From Myxococcales bacterium (lineage in GTDB: Bacteria > Myxococcota_A > Bradymonadia > Bradymonadales > Bradymonadaceae), in NCBI GenBank assembly GCA_007120615.1, contig SKNI01000582.1:1-5114 (forward strand): 5,114 bases of DNA. Reading direction: 5' to 3'. Of the stretch, positions 1 through 5,114 are shown piece by piece. The stretch's first letter is position 1, and each line of letters begins with the position of its first letter. The position numbers were made by a program, and so were the translations under genes. A model generated the notes under the pieces. It searched no databases and was not told the origin of the DNA. It worked only from the letters and a program-made list of their open reading frames with translations.

Positions 1-404
1 AGTCCGATGATCAAAAGGGTAATGGCCCCGATCCCGCCGACGGCCTGAGCACTCTCGAGGGCGACCTCCTGAAGATAGCTTGCCACCCCGGAAGCCACGT
101 CGGGAAAGGCCTGCTGAATGGTATAGAAGAGTCCATCGGCCTGTCCGTCGAGGAGTCCGAACGCAGCCATCAGGGAGGCGGCCACCGTCAACAGGGGGAC
201 CACCGCCAGTACCGTAAAGAAGGCCAGTCCCGCCGCCATCATGGGACTTCGATCTCGATAGATCTCCCGGGTTGTGAAAAAAGTCAGGGCCACGGCCCCA
301 TGAAGTACGCGCTCTGATCGGGAGCGATCCTCCCAGGGACGCTCAAAAAATGATTCAACCCCTGTATTCCATCTCTCAACCAGGCGTTCTAGGTACGAAG
401 TCAT
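1..404 (-). CDS. YihY/BrkB-family integral membrane protein, N-terminal part (C-terminus off window)
   Basis: The visible 134 residues are the N-terminus of a YihY/virulence-factor-BrkB family membrane protein, a polytopic inner-membrane family once misnamed ribonuclease BN; its true role is not settled. Sequence support: a polar N-terminal segment (about 1-35), then the family signature around residues 45-75, in which an REIYRDRSPMMAAGLAFF stretch leads directly into a hydrophobic helix (about 56-83) containing VVPLLTVAASLM. A variable extracytoplasmic stretch follows (about 85-120), and a second hydrophobic helix starts at about 121. The start is well fixed: an in-frame TAG lies only three codons upstream (414-416), so the ATG at 404 is the first possible start. 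No strong Shine-Dalgarno sequence precedes it, only a purine-poor GCGGCGACCC. It is transcribed divergently from the zinc-ribbon gene. The family assignment is quite secure; the function is not. Confidence 0.85.
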   Translation of the reverse strand, partial: MTSYLERLVERWNTGVESFFERPWEDRSRSERVLHGAVALTFFTTREIYRDRSPMMAAGLAFFTVLAVVPLLTVAASLMAAFGLLDGQADGLFYTIQQAFPDVASGVASYLQEVALESAQAVGGIGAITLLIIG

Positions 405-490
405 GGGTCGCCGCTATTAATGGATGCTCATTGATCCCAGGATAAGACTTTACCCCAGGAATACAAATTCTAACAACTCGTTGACTCATC

Positions 491-520
491 AGCACGAGCA
501 CCAATACCAGCACCCGCACG
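491..520. repeat. Degenerate 6-bp tandem repeat (five units, consensus AGCACC)
   Basis: Five consecutive hexamers read agcacg, agcacc, aatacc, agcacc, cgcacg, followed directly by a short GA run (520-528). The array lies in the divergent intergenic region, and with the GA run it ends 3 bp upstream of the -35 box of the rightward promoter candidate. Such a position could suit an operator or a flexible spacer, but a chance or slippage-derived low-complexity stretch is equally possible. Read in reverse it encodes alternating Leu/Val, which only reflects the repeat; I see no real gene here. Confidence 0.5.
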
Positions 521-531
521 AGAGAGAGTGT

Positions 532-560
532 TTGACAATCTGGTGGGTCTCGGCTATCAG
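532..560 (+). promoter_or_regulatory. Sigma70-like promoter for the zinc-ribbon gene
   Basis: A perfect -35 box TTGACA (532-537) is separated by exactly 17 bp from TATCAG (555-560), which matches four of six positions of the -10 consensus. Transcription would start near 567 and give a leader of about 115 nt before the ATG at 684. It is the best promoter-like match I found in the divergent region. The leftward YihY-family gene must have its own promoter in the same 280 bp; only weak candidates are visible on that strand, such as TAGAAT about 60 bp upstream of its start with no convincing -35. Confidence 0.5.
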
Positions 561-622
561 TCCCGTTCCGTTCCGTGAGAATGGAATGATTTTGTAGAAG
601 AGCAACCAAGACACGAGAACTT

Positions 623-680
623 CAAATCGAACGCAGATTTGGGACGCCTTCGGCGGGCCCGAACGTCAAATCAGGGATTT
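623..680 (+). promoter_or_regulatory. Leader with mutually exclusive hairpins around the ribosome binding site
   Basis: Four short complementary segments lie in order: CAAATC (623-628), GATTTG (636-641), CAAATC (667-672) and GATTT (676-680). Segment 1 can pair with 2 (7-nt loop) and segment 3 with 4 (3-nt loop); alternatively 2 can pair with 3. The 2:3 pairing would enclose a GC-rich hairpin, CGCC-TTC-GGCG (645-655). The probable ribosome binding site AGGGA (673-677) sits inside the 3:4 hairpin and just outside the 2:3 hairpin, so the two folds would hide or expose it. This is a by-eye structure with short, A/T-rich outer stems; the regulatory reading is inference. Confidence 0.3.
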
Positions 681-683
681 AGT

Positions 684-899
684 ATGGCCAAGAAAAAAGC
701 AAAGATTGCAAGTAAGAAAAAGGGCCGCGCGACGACGAGAAGTTGCCCGGTCTGCGAATCGGAGATGCAGATGACCCGCGTGGTTCGGTATTCTGAAGGT
801 CCCAGTGGAATGATCTGGGCCTGCACGAATACTTCATGTCTGGCATTGGTAAGCAAGCACGGAGCTCATGTGGGAAGCCTTCTCGACAAGGCGGTGTGA
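684..899 (+). CDS. Small zinc-ribbon protein with Lys-rich N-terminus (71 aa)
   Basis: This encodes a 71-residue basic protein. Residues 1-15 are rich in Lys and Arg (MAKKKAKIASKKKGR), which suggests nucleic-acid or ribosome contact. A compact ribbon follows, with CPVC at 21-24 and CTNTSC at 47-52. The two Cys pairs (CX2C and CX4C) flank a 22-residue spacer of likely beta strands, as expected for one structural zinc site. After the second pair comes ALVSKHGAHVG. I recognise the zinc-ribbon fold type but no named family, so the role (DNA, RNA or protein binding) is open. The start is chosen at ATG 684 because AGGGA (673-677) lies 6 nt upstream. An in-frame TTG at 639 would add 15 residues but lies inside the structured leader without a good ribosome binding site. 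The gene appears monocistronic, with a promoter candidate at 532-560 and an intrinsic terminator about 90 bp after the stop. Confidence 0.85.
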   Translation: MAKKKAKIASKKKGRATTRSCPVCESEMQMTRVVRYSEGPSGMIWACTNTSCLALVSKHGAHVGSLLDKAV

Positions 900-986
900 A
901 ATTCGGCAGTGGTAGGACTCGGGTTTCTGAGCTGATCTGTGGTCGGCGATGAAGAATCCCAACAGATATACCGAGGTCTATGGAAG

Positions 987-1013
987 AAAAACCCGCTCTA
1001 TGCGGGTTTTTTT
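987..1013 (+). terminator. Rho-independent terminator after the zinc-ribbon gene
   Basis: The inverted repeat ACCCGC (991-996) / GCGGGT (1002-1007) has a 5-nt loop (TCTAT). It is followed by a seven-T run (1007-1013) and preceded by an A-tract (987-990) that extends the stem. This is a textbook intrinsic terminator; the A-tract could let it also work from the other strand. It ends the zinc-ribbon transcript and shows that the HEAT-repeat gene downstream needs its own promoter. Confidence 0.9.
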
Positions 1014-1076
1014 ATTTCCCCAGCTCTCGAAGTTAGCTGCGGCCGATAGTGAGATGATCTTGAACCATCTTTTGGT

Positions 1077-1082
1077 TATAGT
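1077..1082 (+). promoter_or_regulatory. Possible -10 element of the envelope operon promoter
   Basis: TATAGT matches five of six -10 positions and lies 76 bp before the chosen start of the HEAT-repeat gene and after the terminator, where a promoter is required. No good -35 box sits 16-18 bp upstream; TTGAAC at 1060-1065 is too close. A small inverted repeat, AACCA (1063-1067) / TGGTT (1073-1077), abuts it. This is the best candidate by eye in 1014-1158, and a weak one. Confidence 0.2.
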
Positions 1083-1147
1083 CGGACGATCAAAAGGATG
1101 GGTTTTTCCCTCAGCCAGCGACGGAGACAAGTTGCAACAAGCGATCT

Positions 1148-1155
1148 GGAAGGAG
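1148..1155 (+). promoter_or_regulatory. Ribosome binding site of the HEAT-repeat gene
   Basis: GGAAGGAG is a strong Shine-Dalgarno sequence that ends 3 nt before ATG 1159. The spacing is on the short side, but this site, together with the signal peptide that follows, decides the start of the gene against ATGs further upstream in the same open frame (949, 1054). Confidence 0.6.
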
Positions 1156-1158
1156 ACG

Positions 1159-3456
1159 ATGGATATTTTAACAAAGGGCACCGGGCAGTGGTTGCTGGCC
1201 GGATTTGCAATGGCGATGGTCTGGGGTGGCTTTATGGCCGCGGCCAACGCCGAGGGTGGAGGGGTTCTCTACTCTTATGAACAGGTCCGAGTGGCAGGTC
1301 AGGCGGAGAGGGTTCTGATTCCGGTGGCTGAAGATTCCCTGAGAGGGGAGGTCAATCAGCAGCTTCTGGAGCAGGCATTTGAGCGACTGCGGCGGGCGAA
1401 GCGGCCCACCTACGGAAATTCCTACGCCAATGTCAGCGGGCAAGTGCCCGGCTCGGGGCGGGTGGAAGTGCATATCCATGCCGACGTGGCTCAATTCGCC
1501 CCGATAATTATGGCGGAGGCGGTTTATACGCTTACGGAATTCGGGATCGATGAGGTGTACTTTCCGGGTCATACCGAAGAGGGTTTGACCCGCGCAGATA
1601 TTCCATTTTCGGCCTATACACTGACCATTCCACTGTGGAAGGTCGTGCCCCCGGGAAAGGTGACCACCGCCCAGGTTCGGATGCCCGATGATAGTCTTGT
1701 GCCTATCGCCGCGATCAATCGTCAGTGGCAAAGTGACCGAGATGCACTGATCGACGGGGTATATTCCTATCTGGAGTCCGAACAGGATCACACGGTTCGC
1801 TCGGTGGTTCGAATTCTCGAGGATCTGGGAGATCTTCGGGTGGCTTCGATCACTCCACTACTGACCCATGACGCCGGGCGGGTTCGAGAGGCGACCCTTG
1901 AGCTTCTGGAAGGCTATGAGAATGACGAAGCCGTATTGGCCGCCATGGTCGGGGCTCTCAAGGAGGAGCGAAATAACTCCCTGGCCCGCAAAATGGCCGA
2001 TTTTCTCGGGAAATCAAATAACGCTGTCATCAGTGTGGAGAAGCCCTTTTTTCTGATCGAGAGAGGGACCGATGAAGAGGCCGCTGAAGCGACCAAGAGT
2101 CTCTCCGGATTCTCCGATGAACCACGAGTGGTGGAGCAATTGAGTACCTCCCTTCGGGATGAGCGAAAGGACGTGGCCAGCGCCGCTGCAGCAGCGCTGG
2201 ACGAGTTGGGAGTGCATCCCACGCGAATTTCTGCCCTGGATGATGAGAATGTGGACCGTGAGGTTCGCGAGAGATTGGCCGAAGACCTTGCGAGTACCGA
2301 AAACGGTGAGGAGATTCGTCTGGTAGGGCTCAGGTTTCTGGCGACCCATCGCTCCGGAGGTCATGCCAATCAGGCGATCGCCAAAATCGGGGGACTCTCG
2401 ATCGAGGAGGCCCGCCGGGAAGTGGAGGGCTTTCTGAACGCCGATTCCCGTTCTCAACGTCTGGCCGCGGTGAACGTACTTCGAGAGCGCAACGACGTGG
2501 CCAGTGTGGAGGCGCTGGTGGCAGCGGCAGAGAGTCAGGAGGAGAGCCGTGAGATGCGCCAGGCTGGCTATGCGATTATGGTCTCCCAACCGCTGGCTAC
2601 CATTCGAGAGCAAACCGAGGCTTCTTCGGCGGCCGTTCAACAGGTCGCATTTCAGGCTATCGGGGAGCGGGCCGCCAGTGACGGGGCCGGACGCGACGTA
2701 ATGAGCACCGTGGAAGCGGGCACCGGTCATCGCTCCGCTGCGATTCGAGGAGCTGCGGCCCGGGCTCTGGGTGAGATCGGAGGGGACCAGGCGCTGGAGA
2801 TTTTGTCGACGATGACCGAGGATTCCAGCGCAGTGGTCCGTCGAGACGTGGCCCTGGCCCTGGGGAGTTTCTCCGATGACGCCCACGGAGAAACCCTGGA
2901 GGGTTATCTCGACGATAGCGACCCTGAGGTCATCGCTGCCGCCATCGATGCGATGGAAAAGCGCGGTGACCAGCGTGCTTCGGAACGAATCCGTCAGATG
3001 GTCCGCCACGACAATCCCAGCGTGCGAAGCAGCGCTCTTCGGGCGGTGACCAGCTTCATCGATCAGAGCGATGAGACCACGGTGCGCCAACATATGGGGC
3101 TGTTAAGCGGTGCGGTCAATGACGAAAGTCAACTGGTGCAACTGGCGGCCCTGGAACAACTGGGTCGTTTTGAAATGGGAATGGCCGTGACCAATATTGC
3201 ACTTCAAGTAGGAGCAGAAGATACGGCGATGCGAGTGGCCGCCATTCGGGCCCTCGGGGATACGGGACATCAAAGCGCCAGACGGCTTGTTGAGTCTGCC
3301 CTCGGGGATCAAGATCCGGAGGTCCGAAGAGAAGCCATCGAATCATTGACCCGCCTCGACGGGGCCGGGGCTCGATCGGATCTGGAGCAGCGCATGCAAC
3401 GAGAGGACGATCCGGAGGTCATCGAATTTTTGCGCACTAAATTAGAGCAGATTTGA
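1159..3456 (+). CDS. Exported HEAT-repeat protein with an unassigned N-terminal domain (765 aa)
   Basis: This is a large exported protein, probably periplasmic or envelope-associated, acting as a helical scaffold for protein contacts; the partner is unknown. Residues 1-31 form a Sec signal peptide: K6, hydrophobic core about 11-27, then AAANA with likely cleavage before E32. Residues about 32-205 are a mixed alpha/beta region I cannot assign. Its marked stretches are RVEVHIHADV (101-110), IMAEAVYTL (117-125), DEVYFPGH (131-138) and YTLTIPLWKVVPPG (153-166). From about 210 to the end comes an alpha-helical solenoid of HEAT type, degenerate at first and regular from about 525 on. There, units of about 31 residues carry the DP-x-VR-x-x-A-x-x-AL pattern, for example IRGAAARALGEIG (529-541), PSVRSSALRAV (620-630), MRVAAIRALGDTG (691-703) and DPEVRREAIESL (719-730). 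HEAT repeats are known as binding platforms; no catalytic motif is visible. The open frame extends up to ATG 949, but that start would put the terminator at 987-1013 inside the gene and bury the signal peptide, so ATG 1159 is chosen. It is first in a three-gene run; the next ATG lies 17 nt after its stop. Confidence 0.88.
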   Translation: MDILTKGTGQWLLAGFAMAMVWGGFMAAANAEGGGVLYSYEQVRVAGQAERVLIPVAEDSLRGEVNQQLLEQAFERLRRAKRPTYGNSYANVSGQVPGSGRVEVHIHADVAQFAPIIMAEAVYTLTEFGIDEVYFPGHTEEGLTRADIPFSAYTLTIPLWKVVPPGKVTTAQVRMPDDSLVPIAAINRQWQSDRDALIDGVYSYLESEQDHTVRSVVRILEDLGDLRVASITPLLTHDAGRVREATLELLEGYENDEAVLAAMVGALKEERNNSLARKMADFLGKSNNAVISVEKPFFLIERGTDEEAAEATKSLSGFSDEPRVVEQLSTSLRDERKDVASAAAAALDELGVHPTRISALDDENVDREVRERLAEDLASTENGEEIRLVGLRFLATHRSGGHANQAIAKIGGLSIEEARREVEGFLNADSRSQRLAAVNVLRERNDVASVEALVAAAESQEESREMRQAGYAIMVSQPLATIREQTEASSAAVQQVAFQAIGERAASDGAGRDVMSTVEAGTGHRSAAIRGAAARALGEIGGDQALEILSTMTEDSSAVVRRDVALALGSFSDDAHGETLEGYLDDSDPEVIAAAIDAMEKRGDQRASERIRQMVRHDNPSVRSSALRAVTSFIDQSDETTVRQHMGLLSGAVNDESQLVQLAALEQLGRFEMGMAVTNIALQVGAEDTAMRVAAIRALGDTGHQSARRLVESALGDQDPEVRREAIESLTRLDGAGARSDLEQRMQREDDPEVIEFLRTKLEQI

Positions 3457-3464
3457 CCTCCATC

Positions 3465-3469
3465 GGGGA
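3465..3469 (+). promoter_or_regulatory. Ribosome binding site of the DUF192 gene
   Basis: GGGGA lies 4 nt before ATG 3474 and only 1 nt before the adjacent ATG 3471, so it favours 3474. The other option is a TTG at 3453 that overlaps the upstream stop as TTGA. It has a poorer purine stretch (AGAGCAG), and its longer N-terminus contains an Asp ahead of the signal core. Confidence 0.45.
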
Positions 3470-3473
3470 TATG

Positions 3474-4112
3474 ATGCGAACCTGGTTTTTGGTGATCCTC
3501 CTGGTTGCAGCCTTCGGGCCTTCCATGGCTTGCGATCGGCCTCCTCCGCTAGATTCGACGCCGGAGCGGGCCGAAAAAGAGGTCGCTCCGGCCGTGGAAG
3601 AAGAGCCTGTGCGAGAGCGCTGCGTTATCGACGACCAATGCCACAGCTTTTATCGCTGCATTCAGCAGGAGTGCGCTGTGCCACCGGCGATCACAGGAGA
3701 AGCGGATTCCGATACTCCCCGGGTAATTTTTCGGGACGAGAACGAAAAGGTCTTGGCCCAATTCCATCTCGAGTTGGCCCTGACCGGGCAGGAACAGTCT
3801 CGAGGATTGATGCATCGAATTGAGATGCGAGATGAATGGGGAATGTTATTTATCTACCCCAGAGAGCAAAACCTCTCGTTCTGGATGAAGAATACCCTGA
3901 TTTCGCTGGATATGATTTTTATCAACGCCGCCGGTGAGGTGGTGGGAGTGGTACACCAGGCAGAACCGGAGACACTGGATCCCCGCTCGGTGGGACGGCC
4001 GGCCCGATATGTTCTGGAAGTCAACGGTGGGTTGGCCGAACGATACGGAATTGACCGAGGCGCCCAGATGAGCCTGACCAATGTGGACAACCGTCACAAA
4101 CCGCGTCCTTAA
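3474..4112 (+). CDS. DUF192-family protein, probable lipoprotein (212 aa)
   Basis: This is an envelope protein with a C-terminal DUF192 domain, a widespread small beta-rich family of unknown function. Residues 1-20 (MRTWFLVILLVAAFGPSMAC) form a short signal peptide ending in a possible lipidated Cys20; the lipobox is imperfect (Ser at -3, Met at -2, Ala at -1). An acidic, proline-rich linker covers about 21-49. A short cysteine motif follows, C50-x5-C56-x5-C62-x4-C67, which resembles the small disulfide motifs common in secreted proteins of myxobacteria and relatives. DUF192 spans about 82-203 and shows the family hallmarks SRGLM (109-113), GMLFIY (123-128), SFWMKNT (135-141), LDMIFI (145-150) and YVLEVNGG (179-186). 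The domain looks complete. Asp21 after the lipid Cys is the residue that keeps lipoproteins in the inner membrane of enterobacteria; whether this holds here is unknown. It is second in the operon, and its 3' end overlaps the next gene by 32 bp. Confidence 0.9.
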   Translation: MRTWFLVILLVAAFGPSMACDRPPPLDSTPERAEKEVAPAVEEEPVRERCVIDDQCHSFYRCIQQECAVPPAITGEADSDTPRVIFRDENEKVLAQFHLELALTGQEQSRGLMHRIEMRDEWGMLFIYPREQNLSFWMKNTLISLDMIFINAAGEVVGVVHQAEPETLDPRSVGRPARYVLEVNGGLAERYGIDRGAQMSLTNVDNRHKPRP

Positions 4113-5114
4113 TATCGCGCCGACCAGGGCCCATATCGTGGCCTGGGTGGCGGTGAATCTGGTCGCTCTGATCATGTCGTTCGTACCCCTGTTTAATCTG
4201 GTGGGGTATGAATCAGCGGCATTCTTCGGGGTGGTTCTGGGGATATTGGCGACGGGATTGACGGTTCACGTGGTGCGCTGCGGCCGGATCGAGGCACCGC
4301 TATCACCAAACCGAACGGTGGGACCGATAGCCGATTTTGGGAGGCTGGCTCTCAGCCATATCGCATTGGGGCTGGGGCCGCTTCTGATTTTATCGCTCAA
4401 CGGGCTCAGAGTGTTGAATTGCGATTGGGGGGCGGGGTTTGGATTCTGGGCGCTGATTCCTCTGGGCGCGATTCTTCTGGGGCAGACGGCCGCCTGGGTC
4501 GCCCTGTGTATTGTGCCGGAGAGGCGTTTTGCCCCCTGGATTATCGCATTTTCGTTTCCCCTGGCCGACGCTGCAGCGCTGGCCTATCAACTGGCTTATC
4601 AGCCGCCAATTGTGGGCCATCAATGGTTTGTCGGCTATTTTGGAGGGTCGATCTACGATGAGGCGCTGGCGATTCCCTTGAGCCTTGTGGCGTACCGATC
4701 GCTTCATCTTCTGGCAGTGGTCTCAGTGGTAGCGGCGGTGGACGCGGCGTTTGGCCTGCGCCGAGGGAGGCTGATGAGCTGGACCATCGCTCTGGCCTTG
4801 GGTTCGGCGATGGCCTTTGGCTGGGGCTTTTCTCAGCGCGCGCAGGTGGGTATCTCCATTGACCGAGATCATATCATTGAGGAGTTGGGTGGGAAGGTGG
4901 AGACCGAGCATTTTATTATCTACTACCCCAATCGGGCCCGAAATATCGCTCAGCTCGATGAGCTTATCGACGATCATGAATTCCGTTATCACCAACTTCG
5001 CCAGTTTTTTGGCACCGATCCGGTGGCGGAGTCCGGCAGGAAAGTTCGCAGTTTCGTCTACTCCAACCGAGGCTCCAAAGGGGCGTTGATGGGGGGCCGG
5101 GATACGATGGTCGC
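4081..5114 (+). CDS. Multi-pass membrane protein with a C-terminal peptidase-MA-like domain, 5' part (C-terminus off window)
   Basis: The visible 344 residues give six or seven predicted transmembrane helices (about 18-37, 46-66, 90-106, 122-145, 151-172, 208-226, 233-250). A polar domain follows from about 256, most likely outside the cytoplasmic membrane. Between helices lies a loop with GYFGGSIYDEALAIP (185-199). The C-terminal part has the order HFIIYYP (277-283), an amphipathic helix with Asp/Glu (about 288-310), then KVRSFVYSNRGSKGALMGG (321-339). This matches the opening strand-helix-strand of peptidase-MA-like gluzincins, in which the HExxH zinc site comes later; here that part is beyond the window, so activity cannot be judged. 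HEFRYH (299-304) has the wrong spacing for a zinc site. ATG 4081 is the first start after an in-frame TGA (4075-4077), but the ribosome binding site is weak (AGATGAG), which suggests translational coupling to the overlapping DUF192 gene. A GTG at 4138 is an alternative. The gene is real; the peptidase label is tentative. Confidence 0.75.
   Translation, partial: MWTTVTNRVLNIAPTRAHIVAWVAVNLVALIMSFVPLFNLVGYESAAFFGVVLGILATGLTVHVVRCGRIEAPLSPNRTVGPIADFGRLALSHIALGLGPLLILSLNGLRVLNCDWGAGFGFWALIPLGAILLGQTAAWVALCIVPERRFAPWIIAFSFPLADAAALAYQLAYQPPIVGHQWFVGYFGGSIYDEALAIPLSLVAYRSLHLLAVVSVVAAVDAAFGLRRGRLMSWTIALALGSAMAFGWGFSQRAQVGISIDRDHIIEELGGKVETEHFIIYYPNRARNIAQLDELIDDHEFRYHQLRQFFGTDPVAESGRKVRSFVYSNRGSKGALMGGRDTMV

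Noticed and set aside
376..609. A 77-aa leftward open frame with alternating Leu/Val
   Set aside because: It overlaps the 5' end of the YihY-family gene in another frame, and its Leu/Val run merely reflects the hexamer repeat; no ribosome binding site or domain is seen.
1..1098. A direct near-repeat between positions 1-19 and 1080-1098 (sharing GATCAAAAGG)
   Set aside because: A match of this length with several mismatches is about what chance gives in 5 kb; one copy is inside the YihY-family gene and there is no flanking similarity.
949..1158. The first 70 codons of the long open frame as coding sequence
   Set aside because: They contain an intrinsic terminator, lack a good ribosome binding site, and precede a canonical signal peptide with a strong Shine-Dalgarno sequence at 1148-1155.
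2014..3093. A 359-aa open frame on the minus strand inside the HEAT-repeat gene
   Set aside because: It is the shadow of a well-supported gene with clear repeats; its translation is rich in His, Arg, Ser and Gly with no recognisable domain.
4390..4707. A 105-aa leftward open frame in the membrane-protein gene
   Set aside because: It is antisense to a convincing transmembrane protein and shows no independent coding signal.
4977..4994. HEFRYH as a zinc-binding HExxH motif in the membrane protein
   Set aside because: The spacing is HExxxH, and it lies in the helix that precedes the catalytic region in peptidase-MA-like proteins; the true site would be beyond the window.

Overview
The window is 5.1 kb of moderately GC-rich bacterial DNA. 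It holds five protein-coding genes, two of them cut by the window edges, and no RNA gene, insertion sequence, prophage gene or CRISPR array that I can see. The style of the proteins suggests a Gram-negative bacterium of the former Deltaproteobacteria, for example Bradymonadota or Myxococcota: exported HEAT-repeat proteins, a putative lipoprotein with a short four-cysteine motif after an acidic/proline-rich linker, and a small Lys-rich zinc ribbon. This placement is inferred from style; there is no marker gene here.

Left part (1-683): the 5' end of a YihY/BrkB-family inner-membrane protein gene reads leftwards off the window. A roughly 280-bp divergent intergenic region follows. It carries a degenerate hexamer tandem repeat, a good sigma70-like promoter pointing right, and a leader with two CAAATC and two GATTT(G) segments that could form alternative hairpins around the ribosome binding site.

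Middle (684-1158): a 71-aa zinc-ribbon gene, then a clear intrinsic terminator. The terminator separates it from the next transcription unit, and the region behind it must hold that unit's promoter.

Right part (1159-5114): three tightly packed rightward genes that look like one operon for envelope proteins. The first is an exported 765-aa protein with an unassigned N-terminal domain and a long HEAT-repeat solenoid. The second is a 212-aa putative lipoprotein with a DUF192 domain. The third is a multi-pass membrane protein whose C-terminal extracytoplasmic part resembles the start of a peptidase-MA-like (gluzincin) domain; it overlaps the DUF192 gene by 32 bp and runs off the window. All three are predicted to act in or outside the inner membrane. 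A scaffold, a small accessory lipoprotein and a membrane-anchored possible protease would make a reasonable functional set, but no function is proven from sequence alone.
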